Positions 1 to 7,249 are shown, counted from the stretch's first letter. The stretch: DNA of 7,718 nt from Clostridiales bacterium (GCA_003497505.1 DNNV01000372.1:1-7718); one strand, 5' to 3'. Numbers and translations are program-made. Notes: a model not told the origin generated them from the sequence alone.

Positions 1-6
1 TCTTTG

Positions 7-34
7 CATTTCATGAAAAAACACTCATGAAATG
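7..34. repeat. 10-bp perfect inverted repeat, possible operator or stem-loop
   Basis: CATTTCATGA (7-16) and its exact reverse complement TCATGAAATG (25-34) are separated by 8 bases. The pairing can be extended outward to 3-38 with two G-T wobbles. There is no T-run on either strand, so it does not look like an intrinsic terminator. It lies just upstream of the promoter of the acetyltransferase gene, which fits an operator. It could also be the 3' end structure of a gene to the left of the window. Confidence 0.5.
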
Positions 35-45
35 TAAGACAACTC

Positions 46-74
46 TATACAAAATATAACAAAAATTGTATAAT
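46..74 (+). promoter_or_regulatory. sigma-A-type promoter of the acetyltransferase gene, with overlapping dyad
   Basis: A perfect -10 box TATAAT (69-74) is preceded at 17 bp by TATACA (46-51), which matches TTGACA at 4 of 6 positions. The predicted transcript would start near 81 and have a leader of about 40 bases. A perfect 7-bp dyad, TATACAA (46-52) and TTGTATA (66-72), covers both the -35 and the -10 box. That is where a repressor could bind, though AT-rich DNA yields such dyads by chance. Confidence 0.6.
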
Positions 75-123
75 GGGGTAGTGTGGATTAAAATTCCGGC
101 GATGAATTGTATGGAGAAAATTT

Positions 124-711
124 ATGATATGCCTGCGATTGGGAAACAGAAATTTAAAGCATAAGGGCACGGTGGCTCTTGAAACTGAAAGATTCAGCCT
201 GAGACCTTTTAAAATTACAGATGTTCATGATGCATATGTTAATTGGTTCAACGATATGGATTCTGCCAGATATAACGCTTGGAGCGTTCATGAAAATGAA
301 TCGGTAACAAGAAGCTATATTTCTGAGATTGTTCATTATTATGGCAGGACAGACTATTACCATTGGGCGATAACGGACAAAATCAGCGGTGAAACCATAG
401 GCTCTGTTTCTGTATCAAATATTAAAAACAGAAAAAAATATTGCGAAATTGGCTATACAGTTGCAAAAAAAAGGTGGAATCAGGGTATTGCCACAGAAGC
501 TTTGAAAAAAGTCCTGGAATTTATGACTTTTGAAGTGGGATTTGAAACAGTACGTGCCATGCACGATATAAGAAACAAGGCATCAGGCAGAGTAATGGAA
601 AAGGCGGGAATGGTTTTCTTGAAAAATCAGATGCAGGTTTTCCTGAGTGGTAACAACATTATTATGAATTGCTGCGTGTATGAATACAAAAATATTAAAA
701 ATATTCAATAA
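124..711 (+). CDS. GNAT family N-acetyltransferase, RimJ/RimL-like
   Basis: Predicted acetyl-CoA-dependent N-acetyltransferase of 195 aa, of the Acetyltransf_3 (RimJ/RimL) type; substrate unknown (ribosomal protein N-terminus, antibiotic or small amine are all possible). The fold opens at residues 19-29 with LETERFSLRPF, a typical first strand for this group. The acetyl-CoA-binding motif A is at 116-125 (KRWNQGIATE, of the form R/Q-x-x-G-x-A), followed by its helix. Residues 151-163 contain the characteristic N-x-A-S-x-x-V-M-E-K-A-G-M segment. The ATG at 124 has GGAG at 113-116 with 7-base spacing. A GTG at 172 with AAGGG just upstream would give a more family-typical N-terminus (179 aa), so the first 16 residues are uncertain. 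It has its own promoter and is probably not part of the tig operon. Confidence 0.9.
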   Translation: MICLRLGNRNLKHKGTVALETERFSLRPFKITDVHDAYVNWFNDMDSARYNAWSVHENESVTRSYISEIVHYYGRTDYYHWAITDKISGETIGSVSVSNIKNRKKYCEIGYTVAKKRWNQGIATEALKKVLEFMTFEVGFETVRAMHDIRNKASGRVMEKAGMVFLKNQMQVFLSGNNIIMNCCVYEYKNIKNIQ

Positions 712-725
712 AATTTAATAAATTG

Positions 726-753
726 TTGATTTTACAAAGTGTTATGGTATAAT
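726..753 (+). promoter_or_regulatory. extended -10 promoter of the tig-clpP-clpX operon
   Basis: TTGATT (726-731) is followed after 16 bp by TATAAT (748-753), which carries the extended -10 motif TGG directly before it (745-747). A second TATAAT at 753-758, paired with TTTACA (731-736) at 16 bp, overlaps it and would shift the start by about five bases. The leader to the tig start would be about 75 bases. No CIRCE (TTAGCACTC) or CtsR (GGTCAAA tandem) site is visible here. Confidence 0.7.
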
Positions 754-835
754 ATAATGGTTAAATTATGAGAATCATTAATTTGAAACAATATTGGCTG
801 TTATACATACAATATAAAATACCTAGGAGGAACAA

Positions 836-2167
836 ATGAGTTCAAAGATATTAAAAAAAGAGAAAAATGTAGTTTCAATCGAGTTTACAGTTTCACCTGA
901 AGAATTTGAAAAGGCTGTGAATAAAGCATATTTAAAAGTAAAGAATAGCATTAATGTTCAAGGATTTAGAAAGGGAAAAGCTCCTAAGCATATAATTGAG
1001 AAAAAATATGGCAAGGGCATTTTTTATGATGATGCAATGGATTTGGCCATACAGGAAGAATATCCGAAGGCTGTTAAGGAGCTGGAGCTTGACGTAATTG
1101 ACAGCCCAAAGGTAGACGTTGTTAAATTTGAGGAAGGCGAAGAAATAATTTTAACTGCAGATGTTGAGGTTATGCCTGAAGTTGAGCTTCCTGAATACAA
1201 GGGAGTTGAAGTTGAAAAAACTGAAATAAATGTTACGGATGAGGATGTTGAAAATGAAATCAAGGCTATTCAGGAGAAAAATGCAAGAATAGTTGAGGTT
1301 TCTGACAGAGCTGTTCAAAACGGTGACTTCTTGACTATTGACTATGCAGGATTTGTAGGTGAGGAGCAGTTTGAAGGCGGAACAGCCGAGAACCAGTCCC
1401 TTGAAATAGGCTCAAACACTTTTATTCCTGGCTTTGAAGAGCAGCTTATAGGAAAAAACAAAGATGAAGAAGTAAATGTTAATGTTACATTCCCAGAAGA
1501 ATATCATTCTGAGGAATTAAAAGGCAAGGACGCTGTTTTCAACGTAACTATACATGAAATAAAATCAAAAGAGCTTCCTGAAATGGACGATGAGTTTGCC
1601 AAGGATGTAAGTGAATTTGATACACTTGATGAATTGAAGGCTGATACAAAAAAGAATCTTGAGCAAAGAGCCGCTGATTCAGCCAAGGTTGCAAATGACA
1701 ACAATGTAATAACTAAGATAGTTAATGAAGCAAAGATTGACATACCTGAAGTCTTGATAAAAAGAGAAATAGATTTCCTGGGAAGAAATTATGAGCAGCA
1801 GTTCCGTCAGCAAGGATTTGTGGGCAAGGAATATGACTCCATAATCGAAAACTTTGTAAACCAATACAAAGAGGGTGCGAGAAATCAGGCTGAATTCAAT
1901 GTTAAGGCTGAGCTTGTGCTTGAAGCTATAATTAAAAAAGAAGGAATAAAAGCTTCAGAAGAGGATATTGCAAAGGAAATCGATGAGGTTGCAAAGTCAT
2001 ACAACGTGGAAGAAGAAAGACTTGAAGCTTTCAAAGAAAGTCTTTTACAGTCAAGCAGAAGCTACGTTGAAGAAAATCTTCAAAAAAGAAAAGCAATAGA
2101 GATGCTTGTAAACAGCGCTGTATTCGTTGAACCCAAAGAAGAGGCAGATAAATCTGTAGAAAAATAA
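836..2167 (+). CDS. tig: trigger factor, ribosome-bound chaperone and peptidyl-prolyl isomerase
   Basis: Trigger factor docks beside the polypeptide exit tunnel of the 50S subunit, shields nascent chains and has prolyl cis-trans isomerase activity. The 443-aa length is near the usual 425-450. The N-terminal ribosome-binding domain carries the signature GFRKGKAP at 43-50. An FKBP-type isomerase domain follows at about 150-245, with typical segments DFLTIDYAGF (164-173) and FIPGFEEQLIG (196-206). The helical substrate-cradling C-terminal domain runs from about 250 to 430, and the tail is acidic. The start ATG has AGGAGG at 825-830, five bases upstream. It is the first gene of the quality-control cluster and is followed by clpP after 76 bases without a terminator, so tig and clpP are probably co-transcribed. 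Confidence 0.98.
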   Translation: MSSKILKKEKNVVSIEFTVSPEEFEKAVNKAYLKVKNSINVQGFRKGKAPKHIIEKKYGKGIFYDDAMDLAIQEEYPKAVKELELDVIDSPKVDVVKFEEGEEIILTADVEVMPEVELPEYKGVEVEKTEINVTDEDVENEIKAIQEKNARIVEVSDRAVQNGDFLTIDYAGFVGEEQFEGGTAENQSLEIGSNTFIPGFEEQLIGKNKDEEVNVNVTFPEEYHSEELKGKDAVFNVTIHEIKSKELPEMDDEFAKDVSEFDTLDELKADTKKNLEQRAADSAKVANDNNVITKIVNEAKIDIPEVLIKREIDFLGRNYEQQFRQQGFVGKEYDSIIENFVNQYKEGARNQAEFNVKAELVLEAIIKKEGIKASEEDIAKEIDEVAKSYNVEEERLEAFKESLLQSSRSYVEENLQKRKAIEMLVNSAVFVEPKEEADKSVEK

Positions 2168-2229
2168 AATAAATTAAGATTACGTTAAGATAAATAAGTA
2201 CAATATAAGTAAAATAATATATAATAAGT

Positions 2230-2235
2230 AGGAGG
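2230..2235 (+). promoter_or_regulatory. clpP ribosome binding site in an AT-rich gap
   Basis: AGGAGG lies eight bases before the clpP ATG. The 76-base tig-clpP gap is nearly all A and T. A TATAAT at 2220-2225 is too close to be a useful promoter, because its transcript would start inside this site. I see no terminator and no convincing promoter in the gap, so clpP is most likely expressed from the tig promoter. Confidence 0.75.
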
Positions 2236-2243
2236 AAAGAATA

Positions 2244-2828
2244 ATGGCATTAGTACCATATGTTATCGAGCAAACAGGCAGAGGCGAAAGATCATACGAT
2301 ATATATTCAAGACTTCTGAAAGACAGAATAATTATTTTAAGTGATGAAGTCAACGATGCAACAGCAAGCTTAATAGTTGCTCAGATGCTGTTTTTAGAGT
2401 CAGAAGATCCGGATAAGGATATTCAGTTATATATAAATTCACCGGGAGGATCAATAACTGCAGGAATGGCAATCTATGACACAATGCAGTATATTAAGCC
2501 AGATGTTTCAACTATCTGCATAGGAATGGCAGCGAGCATGGGAGCATTTTTGCTTCTGTCAGGAGCAAAGGGAAAAAGATTTGCTCTTCCTAATTCAGAA
2601 ATTATGATACATCAGCCTCTTGGAGGAATGAGAGGTCAGGCATCTGATATTAAGATACACGCGGACAGAATTATAAAGACCAGAGATACTTTAAACAGTA
2701 TCATAAGCGCAAGAACAGGCCAGCCAATAGAAAAGGTTGAGCGTGATACAGACAGAGATAATTTTATGTCAGCAGAGGATGCTAAGGCGTATGGCATAAT
2801 TGATGAAATTATTGCCAATAGAAAATAA
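2244..2828 (+). CDS. clpP: ATP-dependent Clp protease proteolytic subunit ClpP
   Basis: Serine peptidase of family S14. It forms a double heptameric barrel and degrades cytosolic proteins fed in by an AAA+ unfoldase such as ClpX. The 194-aa length is standard. The full catalytic triad is visible: Ser98 in GMAASMGAF, His123 in IMIHQP and Asp172 in ERDTDRDNF, the same positions as in Bacillus subtilis ClpP. The oligomer and substrate-channel region [18 protein letters not shown] (64-81) is intact. The short N-terminal segment before [16 protein letters not shown] fits the axial-gate peptide, with no obvious long propeptide. It sits directly before clpX, whose ribosome binding site overlaps the clpP stop codon, which points to coupled expression of the two protease subunits. 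Confidence 0.99.
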   Translation: MALVPYVIEQTGRGERSYDIYSRLLKDRIIILSDEVNDATASLIVAQMLFLESEDPDKDIQLYINSPGGSITAGMAIYDTMQYIKPDVSTICIGMAASMGAFLLLSGAKGKRFALPNSEIMIHQPLGGMRGQASDIKIHADRIIKTRDTLNSIISARTGQPIEKVERDTDRDNFMSAEDAKAYGIIDEIIANRK

Positions 2829-2839
2829 GGAGTGTTTCA

Positions 2840-4099
2840 ATGAGCAAAGTTAATGATAAACAAATTAAATGCTCGTTTTGCGGTAAATCTCAAGAGCAGG
2901 TAAGAAGGCTCATAGCCGGTCCTGATGTCTATATTTGTGATGAATGTATAGAGCTTTGCCACAATATAGTGGATGACGATATTGATTTATTTGAAGAGTA
3001 TGATTTCTCTGAACTGCCGAAGCCGAAGGAAATAAAAACAAAGCTTGATGAATATGTAATTCAGCAGGATCAGGCTAAAAAAGCATTGGCGGTTGCGGTA
3101 TACAATCATTACAAAAGAATAAATTATAAATCCAAGGATGAAGGAACAGACATTCAAAAGAGCAACATTCTTTTACTTGGACCTACAGGAAGCGGAAAGA
3201 CTTATCTTGCCCAGACATTGGCAAAGCTATTGAATGTTCCGTTTGCGATTGCAGATGCCACTTCTTTAACAGAAGCAGGCTATGTAGGAGAAGATGTTGA
3301 AAACATATTGCTGAAGCTTCTTCAGGCAGCGGATTTTGATGTCGAAAGAGCTGAAAAGGGTATTATATACGTTGACGAGATCGACAAGATTTCAAGACGT
3401 TCAGAAAATCCTTCCATAACGAGAGATGTAAGCGGTGAAGGTGTTCAGCAGGCTCTTCTGAAAATACTGGAAGGAACTGTTGCAAATGTACCTCCACAAG
3501 GAGGAAGGAAGCACCCTCATCAGGAGTTTATTCAAATAGATACAACCAATATACTGTTTATTGTAGGCGGTGCTTTTGACGGCATAGAAAAAATCATACA
3601 AAAGAGAATAGGAAAGAAAAGTATCGGATTTGGTGCTGACCTTTCCGGAAATACTTCAATGGATACAGATGAGCTTCTCAGTCAGGTTCAGACACAGGAT
3701 CTGCTGAAGTTCGGACTTATTCCCGAATTTGTAGGAAGAATGCCGATTGTTGTTGCCTTGGAGAAATTAGATAAAAAGGCTTTAATATCAATTTTGACAG
3801 AACCTAAAAATGCCTTGATTAAGCAATACAAGGAATTGTTCAAAATGGATAATGTGGAGCTGGAAATCGAGAAGGAAGCATTAGAGGTAATAGCGGAAAA
3901 AGCACTGGAAATAAAAACAGGAGCAAGAGGCTTAAGAGGAATCCTTGAGAGCACCATGACAGACGTTATGTTTGAAATACCGTCGCGAGATGACATTAAA
4001 AAATGTGTCATAACCAAGGATACCATCATAAATAAAAGTGAGCCTAAGTTAGTTCTGACAAAGAAAACAGTATCTGATAAAAAAGAAAATGTTTCATAG
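2840..4099 (+). CDS. clpX: ATP-dependent Clp protease ATP-binding subunit ClpX
   Basis: AAA+ unfoldase that recognises tagged or unstructured substrates, unfolds them with ATP and threads them into ClpP; it forms a hexamer. At 419 aa it has the usual length. The N-terminal zinc-binding domain has four cysteines (C11, C14, C33, C36). The AAA+ module shows Walker A GPTGSGKT (114-121), the pore-1 loop GYVGED (147-152), Walker B IIYVDEID (175-182), the RKH loop (223-225), an arginine finger in EFVGR (R300) and sensor 2 GARGLR (361-366). The ClpP-docking loop IGF is present at 262-264, so it should pair with the adjacent ClpP. The start has AAGGAG at 2827-2832, which overlaps the clpP stop, leaving an 11-base gap. 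A terminator-like hairpin follows the gene. Confidence 0.99.
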   Translation: MSKVNDKQIKCSFCGKSQEQVRRLIAGPDVYICDECIELCHNIVDDDIDLFEEYDFSELPKPKEIKTKLDEYVIQQDQAKKALAVAVYNHYKRINYKSKDEGTDIQKSNILLLGPTGSGKTYLAQTLAKLLNVPFAIADATSLTEAGYVGEDVENILLKLLQAADFDVERAEKGIIYVDEIDKISRRSENPSITRDVSGEGVQQALLKILEGTVANVPPQGGRKHPHQEFIQIDTTNILFIVGGAFDGIEKIIQKRIGKKSIGFGADLSGNTSMDTDELLSQVQTQDLLKFGLIPEFVGRMPIVVALEKLDKKALISILTEPKNALIKQYKELFKMDNVELEIEKEALEVIAEKALEIKTGARGLRGILESTMTDVMFEIPSRDDIKKCVITKDTIINKSEPKLVLTKKTVSDKKENVS

Positions 4100-4100
4100 A

Positions 4101-4115
4101 CTGCCGCCGAGGCAG
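4101..4115 (+). promoter_or_regulatory. short hairpin upstream of the clpX-lonA terminator, possible attenuator element
   Basis: CTGCC (4101-4105) pairs with GGCAG (4111-4115) over a five-base loop, immediately after the clpX stop. The same two pentamers recur in the terminator stem that follows, so GGCAG here (AGGCAG from 4110) could instead pair with CTGCCT at 4127-4132 or 4131-4136 and break up the terminator. Whether this happens is inference from complementarity only. Confidence 0.4.
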
Positions 4116-4125
4116 CCATAGAACG

Positions 4126-4152
4126 ACTGCCTGCCTAAAGCAGGCAGTTTTT
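4126..4152 (+). terminator. intrinsic terminator between clpX and lonA
   Basis: A perfect 9-bp GC-rich stem, ACTGCCTGC (4126-4134) with GCAGGCAGT (4140-4148), has a five-base loop and runs straight into five T residues (4148-4152). This is a standard intrinsic terminator. The lonA ribosome binding site begins only three bases after the T-run. The structure may therefore act as a partial terminator or attenuator within the operon rather than a full stop. Confidence 0.8.
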
Positions 4153-4165
4153 ATAAGGAGATAGC

Positions 4166-6493
4166 ATGATAGAAAATTACAGAATAGAGAGCAGGACACT
4201 TCCTTTGATTCCAATCAGAGGAATAGGAATATTCCCTAACACTGTCATACATTTTGATATAGGAAGAGAAAGGTCCATAAACGCACTTGAGGAAGCTATG
4301 CTTGAGGATTCAGACATATTTCTTACTGTTCAGAAAGAGGCTGATGTGGATACTCCCAAGGAAGATGATTTTTATGAAGTGGGAGTTATATGCAAAATAA
4401 AGCAAATGATTAAAATGCCCGGTGACAACATAAGGGTGCTTGTTGAAGGAATAAACAGGGCTAAAATTGCTTCCATTACCCAGGAAGAGCCATACTTTGA
4501 GGTTGTGCTGGAGGAATATGTCTATGACTATGAAGTTCCTTTCAGTGATAAGCTGGAAGCTATGGTTCGTCTTACCCTGGAGAATTTTGAAGAATATTCC
4601 ACAATTTATGCCAAGATAGCGCCGGATGCGGTAATGTCACTGAAGGAAATTAAGAATCCGGACAAGCTGGCAGATGTTGTTGCCTCATATATTTATCTAA
4701 AGCATGAGCAAAAGCAGTCACTGCTTGAAATCTTTGACCCATTTGAAAGACTTGAAGCAATCAATGCGATATTGTCAAAGGAAATCAAGGTTCTTGAAAT
4801 AGAAAACGAGCTGGGTGAGATTGTAAGAAAACAGGTCAGCGAATTCCAGAAGGACTATTATCTGAAGGAACAGCTCAGAGCCATTCAAAAGGAGCTTGGA
4901 GAAGACGAAAGCACAGAATTTGAAGTAGATGAATACATGAAAAAAATTTCTGCCGCAAAGATGCCCAAGGAAGTAAAAGAAAAGGCAGAAAAAGAAATTA
5001 ACAAGCTTCTCAAAATTTCTCCATCATCTCCCGATGCGGGAGTTATAAGGACATATGTGGATTGGCTTATTGATTTGCCTTGGGATAAAAAAACAAAAGA
5101 CAATACTGAGCTTAAGAAGGCGAGGGACATACTTTCCGAGGACCATTACGGACTGGAGGATGTAAAGGAAAGGATAATTGAATATCTTGCTGTAAAAAAT
5201 ATAAACAAGGATATGAAGGGACCAATACTTTGCTTTGTGGGACCTCCCGGCGTGGGGAAAACATCAATTGCAAAATCCATAGCTAGAGCTATGAACAGAA
5301 AATATGTGCGCATATCACTTGGCGGAGTGAGGGACGAAGCTGAAATAAGAGGCCACCGAAGGACATATATCGGAGCTATTCCGGGCAGAATAATATCATC
5401 CATAGCCAAGGTTAAGGTAAACAATCCTGTGTTCCTGCTTGATGAAATTGACAAACTCTCTGGAGACTACAAGGGCGATCCTGCTTCAGCACTGCTGGAG
5501 GCACTTGATCCCGAACAGAACAAGACATTTACTGATCATTACATTGAGGCGCCCTTCAGTCTTGAAAATGTTATGTTCATTACGACGGCAAATTCAACGT
5601 CAACAATTCCGGAGCCTCTGCTGGACAGAATGGAAGTCATTGAAATATCTGGATACACTGACGGAGAAAAACGAAATATTGCTGAAAGATACCTTGTCAA
5701 AAAGCAGATAAAAGAACATGGACTGAAGGAAAATCAGGTAAATATATCTCAAAATGTTGTGGCTGAAATAATAGAGAAATATACTAGGGAGTCGGGAGTA
5801 AGAAACCTTGAGAGAAATATCGGAACCCTTGTGAGAAAGGCAGCAGTGCAGATTGTTGAAAACAAGAAAAAATCAGTAACCATAAATTTAAACAGCCTTA
5901 AGGGCTATTTAGGAATACCTAAGTATGATTATGACCTTGCATTTGAAGAGGACCAGGTCGGGGTTGTAACAGGGCTTGCATGGACTAGAGTCGGCGGAGA
6001 AACTCTGTTTATAGAAGTCAATACCATGAAGGGTGACGGCAAGCTTCAACTTACGGGCCAGTTGGGAGATGTTATGAAGGAGTCCGCTATGGCTGCTTTA
6101 AGCTACATTAAGGCCAATGCTGATAAATTCGATATTGAATACAGCAAGTTCAAGGAGACAGATATTCACATCCATGTGCCTGAGGGAGCAATTCCCAAAG
6201 ATGGCCCTTCCGCAGGCATAACCATGGCAACAGCCATATTGTCGGCAATGACGGGAAGACCTGCCAGGAAGGAAGTTGCCATGACCGGAGAAATCACTAT
6301 CACGGGAAGGGTGCTGCCCATAGGTGGACTTAAGGAGAAACTGCTTGCTGCTAAGAGAGCTGGAATTAAAAAGGTGGTGCTCAGCACCAGAAACAAGCCG
6401 GATGTTTCAAAGATAGATCCTAAGATTATTCGTTCCATAGAAATCGCATATGCGGACAGAATAGAGGATGTTGTGAAGGAAGCATTGATTTAA
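4166..6493 (+). CDS. lonA: ATP-dependent serine protease Lon (LonA type)
   Basis: Hexameric cytosolic AAA+ protease that degrades misfolded and short-lived regulatory proteins; peptidase family S16. The 775-aa length is typical of LonA. The N-terminal LAN substrate-binding domain is at about 10-205 (opening [14 protein letters not shown]). A coiled-coil linker (about 205-290) follows, then the AAA+ module with Walker A GPPGVGKT (359-366), Walker B VFLLDEID (422-429) and the DPEQN segment (449-453). The protease domain has catalytic Ser682 in PKDGPSAG and Lys725 in GGLKEK, 43 residues apart as in E. coli Lon. The start ATG has AAGGAG at 4155-4160 with five-base spacing. The long N-terminal domain and absence of membrane segments exclude the LonB types. 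No lonB gene lies between clpX and this gene. Transcription must read through, or start within, the preceding hairpin region. Confidence 0.98.
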   Translation: MIENYRIESRTLPLIPIRGIGIFPNTVIHFDIGRERSINALEEAMLEDSDIFLTVQKEADVDTPKEDDFYEVGVICKIKQMIKMPGDNIRVLVEGINRAKIASITQEEPYFEVVLEEYVYDYEVPFSDKLEAMVRLTLENFEEYSTIYAKIAPDAVMSLKEIKNPDKLADVVASYIYLKHEQKQSLLEIFDPFERLEAINAILSKEIKVLEIENELGEIVRKQVSEFQKDYYLKEQLRAIQKELGEDESTEFEVDEYMKKISAAKMPKEVKEKAEKEINKLLKISPSSPDAGVIRTYVDWLIDLPWDKKTKDNTELKKARDILSEDHYGLEDVKERIIEYLAVKNINKDMKGPILCFVGPPGVGKTSIAKSIARAMNRKYVRISLGGVRDEAEIRGHRRTYIGAIPGRIISSIAKVKVNNPVFLLDEIDKLSGDYKGDPASALLEALDPEQNKTFTDHYIEAPFSLENVMFITTANSTSTIPEPLLDRMEVIEISGYTDGEKRNIAERYLVKKQIKEHGLKENQVNISQNVVAEIIEKYTRESGVRNLERNIGTLVRKAAVQIVENKKKSVTINLNSLKGYLGIPKYDYDLAFEEDQVGVVTGLAWTRVGGETLFIEVNTMKGDGKLQLTGQLGDVMKESAMAALSYIKANADKFDIEYSKFKETDIHIHVPEGAIPKDGPSAGITMATAILSAMTGRPARKEVAMTGEITITGRVLPIGGLKEKLLAAKRAGIKKVVLSTRNKPDVSKIDPKIIRSIEIAYADRIEDVVKEALI

Positions 6494-6504
6494 CAATAGC
6501 GGAA

Positions 6505-6534
6505 CTATAGCTGTGGCTTTTGTCACAGCTGTGG
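6505..6534 (+). promoter_or_regulatory. hairpin between lonA and engB
   Basis: AGCTGTG (6509-6515) and CACAGCT (6524-6530) form a perfect 7-bp core. It extends inward by a G-T wobble and a C-G pair to a TTTT loop (6518-6521). It extends outward to 6505 and 6534 through two more wobbles and two Watson-Crick pairs. There is no T-run after it, so it is not a normal intrinsic terminator. It lies 12 bases before the engB ribosome binding site and could be an RNA processing or stabilising structure. Confidence 0.5.
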
Positions 6535-6545
6535 CTGCATGTGAG

Positions 6546-6551
6546 AAAGGG
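6546..6551 (+). promoter_or_regulatory. ribosome binding site that sets the engB start
   Basis: AAAGGG lies six bases before the ATG at 6558. The same frame stays open back to a GTG at 6513, but that codon has no ribosome binding site and falls inside the hairpin. The extra 15 residues it would add do not resemble the family N-terminus, so 6558 is the better start. Confidence 0.75.
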
Positions 6552-6557
6552 AAATAT

Positions 6558-7163
6558 ATGATAATAAAAAAAGCAGAGCTGCTTATAACTGCTGCAAAAA
6601 AGGAACAGTATCCTGATACTGTGGTTCCTGAGCTTGCATTTGCGGGAAAATCCAATGTGGGCAAGTCGTCAATGATAAATGCCATGCTTAACAGAAAAAG
6701 TCTGGCAAGAACAAGCTCACAGCCTGGTAAGACACAGACGATAAATTTTTATAACATAAATGACACACTTAATTTTGTAGATTTGCCGGGCTACGGATAT
6801 GCAAAGGTGTCAAAGACCGAGAAGGATAAATGGGCTAAAATGATTGATACCTACCTGCACAGCAGACAGCAGCTGAGGGAAGTTATTTTACTTGTTGATA
6901 TAAGGCATGAACCGGGTGCCAATGACGTGCAGATGTATGAATGGATTAAAAGCTGCGGATACACAGGATATGTTATTGCTGCAAAAGCAGATAAGCTGTC
7001 CAGATCACAGCAGATTAAAAACGTGGCAGTTATAAAAAAGGCGTTGGATATTAAGGACGCAAATCTTATTTTTCCATTTTCGTCAGTATCAAAAAGCGGA
7101 GTTGAGGATATGTGGAGCCTGTTTGAGAAAATACTGCAGCTTGGAACAGAAGAATTTCAGTAA
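6558..7163 (+). CDS. engB: ribosome biogenesis GTP-binding protein EngB (YsxC/YihA)
   Basis: TRAFAC-class GTPase needed for late assembly of the 50S ribosomal subunit; 201 aa from the chosen ATG, normal for the family. The GTPase motifs occur in order: G1 P-loop GKSNVGKSS (30-38), the G2 region GKTQTINFY (57-65), G3 DLPGYG (75-80), G4 AKAD (142-145) and G5 around FSS (174-176). The G4 motif has Ala where TKAD is more usual; the key Lys143 and Asp145 are kept, so GTP specificity should hold. The N-terminus (MIIKKAELLITAAKKEQYP) aligns well with B. subtilis YsxC as I remember it, which supports the start at 6558. It follows lonA by 64 bases, the same neighbour relation as in Bacillus, and is probably co-transcribed with it. 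Confidence 0.97.
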   Translation: MIIKKAELLITAAKKEQYPDTVVPELAFAGKSNVGKSSMINAMLNRKSLARTSSQPGKTQTINFYNINDTLNFVDLPGYGYAKVSKTEKDKWAKMIDTYLHSRQQLREVILLVDIRHEPGANDVQMYEWIKSCGYTGYVIAAKADKLSRSQQIKNVAVIKKALDIKDANLIFPFSSVSKSGVEDMWSLFEKILQLGTEEFQ

Positions 7164-7199
7164 ATTTATAATTTCTCTGTGATAATTAATATACAATTA

Positions 7200-7224
7200 G
7201 TTTAGATGTGAATTTTTAGGGTAT
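7200..7224 (+). promoter_or_regulatory. sigma-B/sigma-F-class promoter candidate before the RsbW-like gene
   Basis: GTTTAG (7200-7205), 13 bases, then GGGTAT (7219-7224). The known B. subtilis sigma-B consensus is about GTTTAA, 12-15 bases, GGGWAW, so 11 of 12 consensus bases match with correct spacing. The related sigma-F pattern (GYWTA, then GGNRANANTW) also fits with one mismatch. A start about seven bases past 7224 would leave a leader of about 20 bases containing the ribosome binding site at 7238-7242. This is a match by eye, not a scored prediction. Confidence 0.5.
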
Positions 7225-7237
7225 ATTAGTTAGGACT

Positions 7238-7242
7238 GGAGG
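7238..7242 (+). promoter_or_regulatory. ribosome binding site that sets the start of the RsbW-like gene
   Basis: GGAGG lies seven bases before the ATG at 7250 but only one base before an in-frame ATG at 7244. The second ATG is therefore the likely start, making the protein 128 rather than 130 residues long. Confidence 0.75.
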
Positions 7243-7249
7243 AATGGTA

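Noticed and set aside
763..784. Imperfect dyad AAATTATGA / TCAT-T-AATTT in the tig leader
   Set aside because: It needs a bulge, is almost entirely A and T with a three-base loop, and does not resemble a known operator or riboswitch.
783..813. Second tig promoter, TTGAAA with TACAAT
   Set aside because: The spacer is 19 bp and the -10 box is degenerate, while a much better extended -10 promoter lies at 726-753.
2204..2225. TATAAG and TATAAT boxes before clpP as a separate promoter
   Set aside because: TATAAT at 2220-2225 would start transcription inside the ribosome binding site, and TATAAG at 2204-2209 has no credible -35 box at the right distance. The gap is almost pure A and T, so such boxes are expected by chance.
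3355..3363. GGGTAT inside clpX as a sigma-B type -10 box
   Set aside because: It is within conserved Walker B coding sequence and has no GTTTAA-like element at the correct distance upstream.
3688..4119. A 143-residue open frame on the - strand opposite the 3' half of clpX
   Set aside because: It is antisense to an intact conserved clpX, has low-complexity Ser/Leu-rich composition typical of antisense shadows, and shows no recognisable domain.
5439..5711. A 90-residue + strand open frame inside lonA in another frame
   Set aside because: It overlaps the conserved AAA+ module of lonA and has no ribosome binding site of its own or recognisable family features.
6513..6557. GTG-initiated 15-residue N-terminal extension of engB
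   Set aside because: There is no ribosome binding site before the GTG, it lies within a hairpin, and the ATG at 6558 has AAAGGG at six bases and matches the family N-terminus.
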